A stretch of 64,000 nt of DNA from Qipengyuania pelagi. GTDB taxonomy: Bacteria; Pseudomonadota; Alphaproteobacteria; Sphingomonadales; Sphingomonadaceae. A model generated the notes under the pieces. The model searched no databases. It was not told the origin of the DNA and saw nothing but the letters and a program-made list of their open reading frames with translations. Both the position numbers and the translations under genes were made by a program. The stretch's first letter is position 1. Each line of letters begins with the position of its first letter. Positions 1 through 8,544 of the stretch are shown here, piece after piece. Location of the stretch: positions 248,001 through 312,000 of the forward strand of contig NZ_WTYD01000001.1 in the NCBI RefSeq assembly GCF_009827295.1, written 5' to 3'.

Positions 1-1015
1 CGAGATCGGCGTTGATCGCGGTCTGCTGCGTGATGCGGCGATTGCGCCATTTGTTGCTGAGCGAGGCGGTGGCGATCACGCCGATGCGGCCCGTGTCGCC
101 GAAATCGGCGCTGGTGCCCATGGTGATGCCGCCCGAGAGGTTCGCGGGCGTCCAGTCGGTCTTCTGCAACAGGATGCGGTTCGGATTGCCGAGCTGGGTC
201 AGGATCGCTTGGCTGTCGACGCCGGGATCGCTGATGCGCGCACCGCTGTCGAGGAAGCTCTGCAGCGCAGGAACGATGTCGCGGCTGCCATCGTCGAAGC
301 CGAACCAGTCATATTGCGAGCCGTAATAGGTGTAGCCCTTGGAGAAGGTGGTCTGCTCGTCCCCGCTGATCCCTGCGGACAGCGTGACGAAGCTTTCGTC
401 GGGGATCGCCTTGGTCGTCAGATTGATGACGCCGCCGCCGAATTCGCCGGGGAAATTCGCGGAATAGGTCTTCTGCACCAGGCTGGAGGCGACGACATTG
501 GTCGGAAAGATGTCGAGCGGGACGACGCGGCTCAGCGGCTGGGGCGAGGGCAAAGGGAGGCCGTTCAGGAGCGCCAGCGAATAGCGATCGCCGAGCCCGC
601 GGACATAGACGAGGCCGTTGCCCACGGTCGAAAGCCCGGTCACGCGGCTCAGGGCGCCGGCGATGTCGCCTTCGCCCGTTCGTGCGATGGCCTCGGCGGA
701 GAGGACCGAGATAACCTGCGTGGAATTGCGCTCGGGTTCGACCCGGCGGCGCCCGGTCACGACGATGAGATCGCCGCCGGGAACAGAAACTTCGGGCGTC
801 TCGTCGATCTGGGTGTCGATCTGCGTATCCTGGCCGACGCCCGCGGCGGTGTCGGTCAGGACATCGTCGTCCTCCGGTTCGGGCGATTCGCCCTGCGCGA
901 CGCCGCTGGGCGGGCCGCCAGTGCCCTGCGCGAAAGCGAGGGCCGGGCAGGACAGCGCCGTAGTGAAAAGCAGCAACCCGGTCAGCTTCTTGCCGGTGGA
1001 CATGTCGAAGGACAT
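1..1015 (-). CDS. TonB-dependent outer-membrane receptor, N-terminal part (runs off left edge)
   Basis: An open frame of about 338 codons runs leftward from ATG 1015 to the window edge. It opens with a signal peptide (hydrophobic LTGLLLFTTALSCPALAFAQ), an acidic linker and a TonB-box/plug start (DLIVVTGRRR). The plug domain follows, with VRGLGDRYSLALLNGLPLP and PGEFGGGVINLTT, the wording of the large sphingomonad/Caulobacter receptor family. It should sit in the outer membrane and import a ligand using TonB energy. The ligand is not readable from sequence. ATG 1015 is chosen because AGGGGG lies about 7 nt upstream. It follows the lipoprotein gene on the same strand and is probably co-transcribed with it. 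Most of the barrel lies outside the window. Confidence 0.85.
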   Translation of the reverse strand, partial: MSFDMSTGKKLTGLLLFTTALSCPALAFAQGTGGPPSGVAQGESPEPEDDDVLTDTAAGVGQDTQIDTQIDETPEVSVPGGDLIVVTGRRRVEPERNSTQVISVLSAEAIARTGEGDIAGALSRVTGLSTVGNGLVYVRGLGDRYSLALLNGLPLPSPQPLSRVVPLDIFPTNVVASSLVQKTYSANFPGEFGGGVINLTTKAIPDESFVTLSAGISGDEQTTFSKGYTYYGSQYDWFGFDDGSRDIVPALQSFLDSGARISDPGVDSQAILTQLGNPNRILLQKTDWTPANLSGGITMGTSADFGDTGRIGVIATASLSNKWRNRRITQQTAINADL

Positions 1016-1088
1016 GGATGACCCCCTCATCTGGTCGAATTCAATTGGTCTGTGCGGGGCCGGACGTGGCCCGGCCGAAAGTGAGACA

Positions 1089-1117
1089 GGGGGAGCGGGC
1101 GGATGGCCCACTCCCCC
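1089..1117 (-). other. GC-rich hairpin between lipoprotein and receptor genes
   Basis: GGGGGAG (1089-1095) pairs with CTCCCCC (1111-1117), with an inner GGGC/GCCC pairing. Read on the minus strand, no T-run follows, so it is unlikely to be a full terminator for the operon. It could stabilise the 3' end of the upstream lipoprotein message or attenuate transcription so that lipoprotein exceeds receptor. Confidence 0.45.
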
Positions 1118-1131
1118 CTTTCAGACTGCGA

Positions 1132-2706
1132 TCAGGAATAGACCGGCAGCGAGGTGCAGGCGGTCACCGCGTTGTCGAAGGTCGCGGTGGCCGAGTTGCA
1201 GGTCCAGCCGTTGATCCAGGTGTTGTTGCCCGGATAGACCGCGCCGATATTCGTCGGAGTGGTGAAGAAGCTGCTCAGCGCCGTCGGGTTGAACACCGCC
1301 ACGCCGTTCTCGTTCGCGCCGTTGACGAAGGTCATCGAAAGCGTGTTCGTGAAATTGGCGTTGTTGTTCGAACCGGCGTTGAAGATGCCCTGCGTCTGAT
1401 CGGCGGTCACGCCGCTGCCATTGCGGAAATCGGTGGCGCAATCGAGCACGAAGGAATTGAAGCGCGGCACGCCCAATTCGTCGTCACCCGTGGTCTGGAT
1501 CGTTTCCGCATTGTCGATGCGCAGGCACGGCGTCGCGCCCTGACGGTCGACGAGGACGCTGTTGACGATCGCATAATCGGTGCCGCCGCGAATGCGGATC
1601 GCCTGGTCGCGGGTGCCGCTATTTGCGATGAAGGTGGCGTTCGAGATCTGCGTGTTCTGGCGCGGAGTCGAATTGTTGAAGGCGTTGCTCGAATCCGCTT
1701 CGATGATCGTGTCGCCGACGCCGGGGCGCTGGACCGCGATCACGAACTGCATATTGGCGTTCACGCCGGTATCGGTGTCGATCGAATCGTCTTCCGCGCC
1801 GACCACGATCAGGCGCGTCATGTTGACGCGGCCGCCGAAGAATTCGACGCCGTCGTCCGAGCTGTTGTAGCTCATCACGCGGTCGAAGGTGGTGCCGGTG
1901 CCGGTGCCGCCGGTGGTCAGCGCCTGCAATTCGTTGTCGCCCGACAGGACGAAGCCGGAATAGCGGATCTGGACATAGGCGAGATCGCCACTCTTGTCGT
2001 TCGGGGTCGCACCGCCGAACAAAGCGGGCTGCGCCGCGCCTTCGACCTGGCGTTCGCAATTGACGCTGCCAGGGGTGGCGCCCGGCGCGATGCAGTCCGT
2101 GACGGGCGCGCGGCCCGCGAGGACGACACCGCCCCACTGGCCCGACGAGCTGTCATTGTTCAGCCCCTGAACGTTGTCGCGGCTGGTGAAGATGATCGGG
2201 CGAGCCTGCGTGCCGACGGCGGTCAGGCGGTTGCCGCGATTGACCATCAGGAAGCTCGATCCGGCGGCATAGACGCGCACGCCCGGTTCCATGGTCAGAT
2301 TGACGTTGCTGTCGGTCGCGCCGTCCGAAGCGTCCGGGGCCGGGCCGCCATCGGTGCCGACATCGACGCGGCCGTTCATGCGATAGAGAATGCCGCGATT
2401 GAAAGGCAGCGTGCTCGACGCAGTGAAGCGCGCAGGCATGGTGCAGACGCGATATTCGCCGGTCGGACCGGAGATCGTGCCGTCATTCACCAGCTGGTCG
2501 GGGTTCGAAATCGTGGGGCAGCCCGCCGCCGGGGTCACCAGCGTGCTGGTCGGCGTAGGGGTCGGCGCGGGAGCGGGCGCCGGTGCCGGGGGATTGTTGA
2601 TGGTGATGTTGCCGCCGGTGCCCGGCGAAACGATTTCGTCGGCCCCGCAACTCGCCAATGCGAGCGCGCTGGTGCCGAGTACGAGCGTACGGAAAAGATT
2701 AGTCAC
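1132..2706 (-). CDS. Lipoprotein, probable secreted beta-helix-like partner of the TonB receptor
   Basis: 524 aa. The N-terminus is a lipoprotein signal, LGTSALALASCGAD, with lipobox LASC, so a lipid-anchored envelope protein is expected. A proline/alanine/threonine linker follows, then Gly/Asn/Asp-rich sequence with repeated short strand-turn units (for example GGVVLAGRAPV and ERQVEGAAQPALFGG), typical of a parallel beta-helix surface protein. The start is set at GTG 2706, which has AGGGGA 9 nt upstream; the TTG at 2724 lies within that Shine-Dalgarno region. It precedes the TonB receptor on the same strand, and such pairs recur in sphingomonads. Exact function is unknown. Confidence 0.75.
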   Translation of the reverse strand: MTNLFRTLVLGTSALALASCGADEIVSPGTGGNITINNPPAPAPAPAPTPTPTSTLVTPAAGCPTISNPDQLVNDGTISGPTGEYRVCTMPARFTASSTLPFNRGILYRMNGRVDVGTDGGPAPDASDGATDSNVNLTMEPGVRVYAAGSSFLMVNRGNRLTAVGTQARPIIFTSRDNVQGLNNDSSSGQWGGVVLAGRAPVTDCIAPGATPGSVNCERQVEGAAQPALFGGATPNDKSGDLAYVQIRYSGFVLSGDNELQALTTGGTGTGTTFDRVMSYNSSDDGVEFFGGRVNMTRLIVVGAEDDSIDTDTGVNANMQFVIAVQRPGVGDTIIEADSSNAFNNSTPRQNTQISNATFIANSGTRDQAIRIRGGTDYAIVNSVLVDRQGATPCLRIDNAETIQTTGDDELGVPRFNSFVLDCATDFRNGSGVTADQTQGIFNAGSNNNANFTNTLSMTFVNGANENGVAVFNPTALSSFFTTPTNIGAVYPGNNTWINGWTCNSATATFDNAVTACTSLPVYS

Positions 2707-2901
2707 GGGCAGCGGTCCCCTCAAAAAACCGGATGAATTGTGTCGCGAAGCTTGATCGCGACTCGCCCGCTAGGCCCGCTGCGTGACAGTTTGTGTCCGT
2801 CCGTGACACTTCGCTTACAAACCGGAGATTCCGTCCAGCCAACTGATCGAATGGCAGAAATGCCTGGGTTCGAGGGGAAGAGTCATGACACCCGGAACGC
2901 G

Positions 2902-2920
2902 AATGACACTTAAATGACAA
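2902..2920 (-). promoter_or_regulatory. Pho-box-like direct repeat upstream of the lipoprotein/receptor operon
   Basis: On the minus strand the site reads TTGTCAT-TTAA-GTGTCAT: two 7-bp half sites 11 bp apart, close to the PhoB consensus CTGTCAT-N4-CTGTCAC. A third TGTCAT lies at 2885-2890. The orientation points to the leftward operon. The rest of the spacer (2707-2987) holds only an interrupted GACA/TGTC palindrome near 2785-2808 and no gene. PhoB control is inferred from the motif alone. Confidence 0.45.
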
Positions 2921-2987
2921 TGTTGCAGTTATGTTGCACCATCGGACCTGTGCCTGCATAAAAGCTGCGGGAAAGAGGAGATGACCG

Positions 2988-3371
2988 ATGTTCGCTCTCG
3001 CACAGATTACCGCGCTGGCCCTTGCTGCGCACACGCCCGTGGCCATGACCGACGAGGGTCAGGGTTCGAGCTTCGGGACCCAGGAACTGGTCGAAGGGCG
3101 CGATGCCGCCGCCATCCGCGCGATTGGCGCCGATGCCGATCAGGCTGCAAAGGACCCGGCCTTGCTGATCAATCTCGCCATCGCCCATGCGCGCCGCGGG
3201 GACGATGCGCGGGCCCGCGATCTGTTCGAAGCCGCCATGATGCATGACGATCGGGCCGAACTGGAAACCGCCGACGGCAAGTGGGTGGATTCCCGCGCGC
3301 TCGCGCGGAAGGGACTGGCGATGCTGGATCGCGGCGCCTTTGCCTCCACGGCGTCGATCGCCTCGCGTTAA
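2988..3371 (+). CDS. Small tetratricopeptide-like protein, probably exported
   Basis: 127 aa, with AGGAG 7 nt before ATG 2988. A short hydrophobic N-terminus (LAQITALALAAHTPVAM) resembles a signal peptide. The middle (DPALLINLAIAHARRGDDAR followed by ARDLFEAAM) matches the helix-turn-helix spacing of a single TPR unit. It is divergent from the lipoprotein/receptor operon and followed by a good terminator, so it forms its own transcription unit. Its partner is unknown. Confidence 0.65.
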   Translation: MFALAQITALALAAHTPVAMTDEGQGSSFGTQELVEGRDAAAIRAIGADADQAAKDPALLINLAIAHARRGDDARARDLFEAAMMHDDRAELETADGKWVDSRALARKGLAMLDRGAFASTASIASR

Positions 3372-3386
3372 ACTGGTTTAGCGGGT

Positions 3387-3445
3387 CCACGCTTCGGCGT
3401 GGGGTATGAATACGGCTCGTCCGATCATCGGGCGGGCCTTTTTTC
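3387..3445 (+). terminator. Tandem hairpins ending in a T-run
   Basis: A perfect CCACGC-TTCG-GCGTGG stem with an extra-stable UUCG loop (3387-3402) is followed by a second stem, GGCTCGTCCGAT/ATCGGGCGGGCC (3414-3438), and TTTTTT. The second element is a standard intrinsic terminator for the upstream 127-aa gene. The UUCG stem may protect the message 3' end. Confidence 0.75.
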
Positions 3446-3550
3446 GTTGGGCCGTTTTTTCGGTGGGACGAATGGCGGGAACTGGTTCATATCCGTGTCA
3501 CCCGCGTGTCATGTATTGTAGCCAGTGCGACCGGGAGTGTGGAGGGCGCT

Positions 3551-4222
3551 ATGATTCGAGCCGTTTCGGCAGGCAGATTATCGCGGACCGTCCTGCGCGG
3601 CGCTGTGCTGCTTGGCGCGGCCCTGGTCGGCGCACAGACCCTGATCGCGGTGCCGGCCAAGGCGGATGTCCTCCAGATCGACGATGGCGCCGCGCGCTGG
3701 ATCGCCGGCGGCTCGCCCGAGGCTTTGCCCGAAACGGCGGTGCTCGCGGTCGATGATGGTGCCCTCGAAGCGATCGAGGGCCTCATGCTGCCCGATCGCG
3801 CGGTGGCCGATCCGCGCCTCCATGCGATGGGGGTGCCGCAAAACTATCGCGCCAAGGTCGACGAACTCGCCGCGCGCTTCGACCTCAGCCCGTCGCTGAT
3901 CGAGGCGCTGGTCTGGCAGGAAAGCCGCTGGCGCCACGATGCCCGCTCGCCCGTCGGCGCGCGCGGCCTGGCCCAGCTGATGCCGGGCACCGCCCGCGAC
4001 CTCGGCGTGAACCCTGACGATCCCTTCGCCAATCTGGAAGGCGGCGCGCGCTATCTGCGCGAACAGATCGACCGCTTCGATGGCGACTTGGAGAAAGCGC
4101 TGGCGGCCTATAATGCAGGGCCGGGGAGAGTGCTGCGCGCCGGGGGCATCCCGCGCATTCGCGAAACCCAGCTTTATGTCGCGGCCATTATGGGCCGCCT
4201 GTCCGATCATTCCCGGGAGTAG
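3551..4222 (+). CDS. Lytic transglycosylase (VirB1-like, SLT domain)
   Basis: 223 aa with an N-terminal signal/anchor (about residues 14-38, RGAVLLGAALVGAQTLIAV). The C-terminal SLT domain carries the catalytic glutamate in VWQESRW, then SPVGARGLAQLMPGTA and AAYNAGPGRV, the usual goose-type lysozyme-fold signatures. It cleaves peptidoglycan in the periplasm, as expected for opening the wall for a secretion channel. ATG 3551 is preferred over an upstream in-frame start because GGAGG sits just before it. It is the first gene of the VirB operon, 8 bp before virB2. Confidence 0.85.
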   Translation: MIRAVSAGRLSRTVLRGAVLLGAALVGAQTLIAVPAKADVLQIDDGAARWIAGGSPEALPETAVLAVDDGALEAIEGLMLPDRAVADPRLHAMGVPQNYRAKVDELAARFDLSPSLIEALVWQESRWRHDARSPVGARGLAQLMPGTARDLGVNPDDPFANLEGGARYLREQIDRFDGDLEKALAAYNAGPGRVLRAGGIPRIRETQLYVAAIMGRLSDHSRE

Positions 4223-4230
4223 ACTGTTCT

Positions 4231-4533
4231 ATGCGTTCCGTATTCCGTGCCGCCGCTCTGGCGCTTCTGGCTTCCCCTACCGCCGCCTTCGCGCAGGCCG
4301 CCGATCCCGCCGGTTCGGGTCCGATCGTGGCCGCCCTCGGCTGGCTTCAGGGTACGCTGCTCGGCAATGTCGCCACGGCCGTCGCGGTGATGGCGGTGGC
4401 AGCGGTCGGCTTCATGATGCTGACCGGGCGGCTGAACTGGCGTTTCGGGGCGACCGTGATCATCGGCGTGTTCATCCTGTTCGGTGCGGCCTCCATCGTG
4501 GCGGGCATCCAGGGCGCGGCATCGGGCGTCTAG
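4231..4533 (+). CDS. virB2: VirB2/TrbC-type pilin subunit
   Basis: 100 aa: a signal peptide ending near AFAQA, then two hydrophobic segments (NVATAVAVMAVAAVGFMML and FGATVIIGVFILFGAASIV) separated by a short basic loop, TGRLNWR. That is the two-helix plan of VirB2/TrbC pilins, which form the extracellular pilus of type IV secretion systems. Position directly before virB3 and virB4 supports the call. Confidence 0.85.
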   Translation: MRSVFRAAALALLASPTAAFAQAADPAGSGPIVAALGWLQGTLLGNVATAVAVMAVAAVGFMMLTGRLNWRFGATVIIGVFILFGAASIVAGIQGAASGV

Positions 4534-4534
4534 G

Positions 4535-4819
4535 ATGAGCCAGCTGGTCCGCCATCCCGTCCACCGCGCGCTCACCCGCCCGCAGATGTTCGCGGGCGTG
4601 ACGTTCAATTACTTCATCATCAACGGGATGGTGACGACCGAGGCGTTTCTGATCACCGGCAGCTGGCTGGCGCTGCTGGTCTTCGCGGTGATGCATGGGA
4701 TCGGCTATTTCGCCTGCCTTCGCGAACCGCGGATCTTCGATCTGTGGATCACGAAAGTGTCCAAATGCCCGCGAGTGAAGAATTACAACAAGTGGGGCTG
4801 CAACAGCTACGCTGCCTAG
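4535..4819 (+). CDS. virB3: VirB3-like inner-membrane T4SS protein
   Basis: 94 aa, starting one base after the virB2 stop. The start HPVHRALTRPQMFAGV is typical of the VirB3 family, followed by membrane segments around residues 20-60. VirB3 works with VirB4 at the inner membrane in pilus assembly. The C-terminus has two cysteines (SKCPRVKNYNKWGC). A 72-bp spacer separates it from virB4. An upstream in-frame extension was rejected because it overlaps virB2 and spoils the tight coupling. Confidence 0.85.
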   Translation: MSQLVRHPVHRALTRPQMFAGVTFNYFIINGMVTTEAFLITGSWLALLVFAVMHGIGYFACLREPRIFDLWITKVSKCPRVKNYNKWGCNSYAA

Positions 4820-4891
4820 ACCCGGCGGGCCGGATGCGCCCGTCGAACGATAAGGCCGAAGCATAAGGCCAAACCAAAAGGATCGCGACCT

Positions 4892-7336
4892 ATGAGCAAG
4901 TGGAAAGGAGCAGCGGCCTGGAGCGCGAAGGAAGCGCGCGCCGGTGATCGGCTGCCCTATGCCCGCCTGGTCGACGAAAACACGCTGCTGCTGCGCGATG
5001 GCAGCGTGATGACGGCCCTGCAGGTCCCCGGCCTGCTGTTCGAGACCGAGGACAGCGAGGCGCTGAACGCCCACGCCGCCACGCGCGAGGTGATGCTGCG
5101 TTCGACGCTGGATGCGCGCTTCGTCATGTATCATCACGTGATCCGCCGCCGGGTCGAGGTCGATCTCGAAGCGGCCTTTCCCGATCCGCTCAGCCGCCAT
5201 ATCGATGCGCGCTGGCAGGAACGGCTGGGATCGGGATCGCTCTTCATCAACGACCAGTTCATCACGCTGATCCGTCGCCCCGCGCGGGGCAAGGCGGGCT
5301 GGGTCGAACGCACCGCCAAGGCCTGGAAGAAGAGGGGCAAGGGTGGCTCCGAAGTCGAGGTCGATCCCAAGGACCTGCGCTCGCTGCGCGCCGCCGCGAC
5401 CGGGCTGGCCGCTTCGCTTTCGGCCTATGGGGCGCAGCCGCTGGGCGATTATGCCGGGCCGAACGGCACCACCAATAACGAGCTGCTCGAGCTGCTTTCG
5501 GCGCTGTATAATGGCGAGATGCGGCCCGTGCGCCGTCCGGGCGACGATGTCGATATCGGCCACATGCTGCCCTATCGCCGGGTCAGCTTCGGGCTGGACG
5601 CGCTGGAGCAGCGCGGATCGGGCGCGCCCGATTTCTCCGCGATCCTGGGCCTCAAGGAATATCCCGAAGCGACCACGCCGGGCCTGCTCGATGCGCTGCT
5701 GCGCCTGCCTTACGAGATGATCGTGAGCGAGAGCTACGCCCCGCAGGAGCGCCAGACCGCGCGCGAGCGGATGGATCTGGCGATCCGTCGCCTCAAATCC
5801 GCCGACGAGGAAGCGGCCGCCGAACGCGGCGATATGCTGGCCGCGCGCGATGCACTGGGCGCGGGGTCGGTCGGTTTCGGCGATCATCACCTGACCGTGC
5901 TGGTGCGCGAGCGCGATCTGGCGCGGCTGGACGATGCCGCCGCCGCCTGTGCCGCCGCGATCAGCGACACCGGCGCGATCGCCGTGCGCGAGGACACCAA
6001 TCTCGAACCGAGCTTCTGGGGCCAGTTCCCCGGAAACGAGGGCTATCTGGTGCGCCGCGCGCTGATCTCCAGCGCCAATATGGCGAGCTTCGGCAGCTTG
6101 CACGGCTTCGCCCTCGGCAAGCCCGACGGCAACCACTGGGGCGAGGCGGTCACGCTGCTCCAGACCACCAGCTCCACCCCCTTCTTCTTCAATTTCCACC
6201 ACGGCGATCTGGGCAATTTCTCGGTCATCGGTCCGTCGGGATCGGGCAAGACCGTGGTGATGAATTTCCTCGCCGCGCAGGCGCAGAAGTTCAAGCCCCG
6301 CACGGTCCTGTTCGACAAGGATCGCGGCGCGGAACTGTTCATTCGCGGGATCGGCGGGCGCTATGATTCGATCCGTTCGGGCGAGCCGACCGGGTTCAAT
6401 CCGCTCGCATTGCCCGATACGCCGGGCAATCGCGGCTTCCTGCGCGATTGGCTCAGCGTCATGCTGAAGGCCGAGGGGCCGGAAGAAGACGCGATCATCG
6501 CCACTGCGGTCGATGCGGCCTATCACAATGACGGGTCGCTGCGGCGGCTGCGGCATTTCAAGGAATTGCTGTCGGGCGCGCGCCGTCCGCAGCCGGGCGA
6601 TCTGGCCGACCGGCTCGCCGCGTGGATCGGGGATGGCGAGCATGGCTGGCTGTTCGACAATGCGGAGGACCGGCTCGATCTCAGCGCCCGCGTGCTCGGT
6701 TTCGACATGACCGCGCTGCTCGAAAATCCCAAGCTGCGCACGCCGACCATGATGTATCTCTTCCACCGCATCGAAGAGCGGCTGGACGGCGATCCGACGA
6801 TGATCCTGATCGACGAGGGCTGGAAGGCGCTCGACGACGAGATTTTCGCGGCGCGCATCCGTGACTGGCTGAAGACGCTGCGTAAGCGCAACGCGCTGGT
6901 CGGTTTCGCCACGCAGAGCGCGCGCGACGCATTGGAAAGCCGCATCTCGACTGCGCTGGTCGAACAGACCGCGACGATGATCTTCATGCCCAACAGCCGT
7001 GCGCGGCCCGAGGATTATTGCGACGGTTTCGGCCTGACGCAGCACGAGCTGGCGCTGATCCGCACTCTGCCTGCGCACAGCCGGTGTTTCCTGATCCGCC
7101 AGCCCGATGCGAGCGTCGTCGTCCGGCTGGACCTGTCGGGTGCGCCCGAAGTGCTCACCGTCCTGTCGGGCCGCGAAAGCGCGGTGCGCCGTCTCGACCT
7201 GTTGCGCTCGGCGGTGGGCGACGCGCCTGCCGACTGGTTCCCGACGCTCACCGGCGCGCCCTGGCCGGGCGATGCGGGTGATGCCTGGGCCGACCTTCCC
7301 GAAGCGCTCGAAGCCCAGAAACTGGCCGCCGAATGA
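4892..7336 (+). CDS. virB4: VirB4 ATPase of the type IV secretion system
   Basis: 814 aa, the usual VirB4 size. The N-terminal half is the CagE/TrbE/VirB region. The Walker A motif GPSGSGKT lies near residue 447 and the Walker B region MILIDEGWKAL near 637, with FATQSARDAL after it. It powers pilus biogenesis and substrate transfer from the cytoplasmic face of the inner membrane. The stop overlaps the virB6 start by 4 bp (ATGA), showing translational coupling. Confidence 0.95.
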   Translation: MSKWKGAAAWSAKEARAGDRLPYARLVDENTLLLRDGSVMTALQVPGLLFETEDSEALNAHAATREVMLRSTLDARFVMYHHVIRRRVEVDLEAAFPDPLSRHIDARWQERLGSGSLFINDQFITLIRRPARGKAGWVERTAKAWKKRGKGGSEVEVDPKDLRSLRAAATGLAASLSAYGAQPLGDYAGPNGTTNNELLELLSALYNGEMRPVRRPGDDVDIGHMLPYRRVSFGLDALEQRGSGAPDFSAILGLKEYPEATTPGLLDALLRLPYEMIVSESYAPQERQTARERMDLAIRRLKSADEEAAAERGDMLAARDALGAGSVGFGDHHLTVLVRERDLARLDDAAAACAAAISDTGAIAVREDTNLEPSFWGQFPGNEGYLVRRALISSANMASFGSLHGFALGKPDGNHWGEAVTLLQTTSSTPFFFNFHHGDLGNFSVIGPSGSGKTVVMNFLAAQAQKFKPRTVLFDKDRGAELFIRGIGGRYDSIRSGEPTGFNPLALPDTPGNRGFLRDWLSVMLKAEGPEEDAIIATAVDAAYHNDGSLRRLRHFKELLSGARRPQPGDLADRLAAWIGDGEHGWLFDNAEDRLDLSARVLGFDMTALLENPKLRTPTMMYLFHRIEERLDGDPTMILIDEGWKALDDEIFAARIRDWLKTLRKRNALVGFATQSARDALESRISTALVEQTATMIFMPNSRARPEDYCDGFGLTQHELALIRTLPAHSRCFLIRQPDASVVVRLDLSGAPEVLTVLSGRESAVRRLDLLRSAVGDAPADWFPTLTGAPWPGDAGDAWADLPEALEAQKLAAE

Positions 7337-8544
7337 GCGTCGATTGCGCACAGATCGCCGCACAGGCGGGCTCAGGCGTCGCGGCGGCGCTGCGCGCGGT
7401 CGATTGCACGGCGGGGCAGGTCACGTCCGAAGCCTTTGGGCGCCTGTTCGCGCCTGGCGGATCGATGGCGACGGTGCTGACGATTCTGCTGACGCTCTAT
7501 ATCGCGATCTTCGGCCTCCAGCTCCTTACCGGCCGGTCGAGCCTCGGCGTGCGGGCGCTGACGCCGCGCATGATCACGATCGGTCTCGTGCTGACTTTCG
7601 CGACCAGCTGGGTCGCCTATCAAAGCGTGGTCTGGAACCTCGTGGTCGGCGGGCCGAACCAGCTGGCGGGCATCCTCACCGGCGTCGACGGTTCCGCCAC
7701 GGATGTCTTCGCGCAGAAGATCGACGTGGTCTTCCTCGCCATTCAGGAAGCGAGCCAGGGGCAGGACGACATCTCGGCCTTTTCCCCGCCGGGGATGATG
7801 TGGATGGGCGCGATGCTGTTCATGCTCGGCACGCTGGGCCTCCTCGTCACTGCCAAGATCGCGCTTGCGATTCTGCTGGCGCTCGGCCCTGTCTTCGTCG
7901 TCATGGCGCTGTTCAACGGCACGCGCGGGCTGTTCGCAGGCTGGCTGAAGGGCGTCGTGATGCTGGCGCTGGCGCCGCTGTTCGCGGTGCTCGGCGGGAC
8001 GATCATGCTCGAACTCGCCGTGCCGATCCTCAGCAGGCTGGTGGCGACGCCGGGCGAGATAAACGCCCAGGCGGCGATGGGCTTCTTCATGATCGGGGCG
8101 GTGCATGTCGCGCTGATGTTCCTCGTCCTCAAGACGACCGCGACGATGGTAGGCGGCTGGACGGTGTTCGGCCTCGCGGGATCGGACAAGGACCGTGACG
8201 CCGGTGTCAACACAGCCGCCGTTCCTGCGGCCCAGACCGCCGCCGCCTATAATGCGCGCCAGACCGAAGCCGCGCAGGCGGCCAGCAATTCGATGGCCCA
8301 GGCGCGACAGATCAATCTGTCGGCCCAGCAGGTCGCCTCTGCCGCCAATGACGGGGCAGGGGGCGCCGGTTACGCTGGTGGCAGCGGCGGCGCGCGCACG
8401 GTCAAGGTGTTCGCCACCGCTTCAGGCGGCGCTCAGGCAGCGCCGCTAAAATCCGGCCCGTCGCGCGCGCAGGGGGTGGGGAGCCGGTTCCGCTCGCCCG
8501 AAGCCGCGCGCAATGGAGCGAAATCCCTGGAGACAAAATCATGA
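7333..8544 (+). CDS. virB6: VirB6/TrbL-type polytopic channel protein
   Basis: 403 aa. At least five hydrophobic segments are visible (for example TVLTILLTLYIAIFGLQLL, MMWMGAMLFMLGTLGLLV, IALAILLALGPVFVVMALF), followed by a hydrophilic Gln/Ala/Gly-rich tail of about 120 residues. GPVFVVMALFNGTRGLFAGWL-type wording is a VirB6/TrbL signature. It should form the inner-membrane channel of the T4SS. It overlaps virB4 upstream and virB9 downstream by 4 bp each. Confidence 0.9.
   Translation: MSVDCAQIAAQAGSGVAAALRAVDCTAGQVTSEAFGRLFAPGGSMATVLTILLTLYIAIFGLQLLTGRSSLGVRALTPRMITIGLVLTFATSWVAYQSVVWNLVVGGPNQLAGILTGVDGSATDVFAQKIDVVFLAIQEASQGQDDISAFSPPGMMWMGAMLFMLGTLGLLVTAKIALAILLALGPVFVVMALFNGTRGLFAGWLKGVVMLALAPLFAVLGGTIMLELAVPILSRLVATPGEINAQAAMGFFMIGAVHVALMFLVLKTTATMVGGWTVFGLAGSDKDRDAGVNTAAVPAAQTAAAYNARQTEAAQAASNSMAQARQINLSAQQVASAANDGAGGAGYAGGSGGARTVKVFATASGGAQAAPLKSGPSRAQGVGSRFRSPEAARNGAKSLETKS

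Noticed and set aside
1089..1117. Intrinsic terminator after the lipoprotein gene
   Set aside because: The hairpin is strong, but no T-run follows on the minus strand, so full termination is not supported.
2783..2808. Second Pho box near the lipoprotein gene
   Set aside because: The two GTGACA words are 20 bp apart, not 11 or 22, and GACA/TGTC forms an inverted repeat, so it does not fit a PhoB site.
4472..7363. 963-codon open frame on the minus strand
   Set aside because: It is the antisense shadow of virB4: Arg/Ala/Gln-rich composition, no domain wording, while the plus strand has clear VirB4 motifs throughout.
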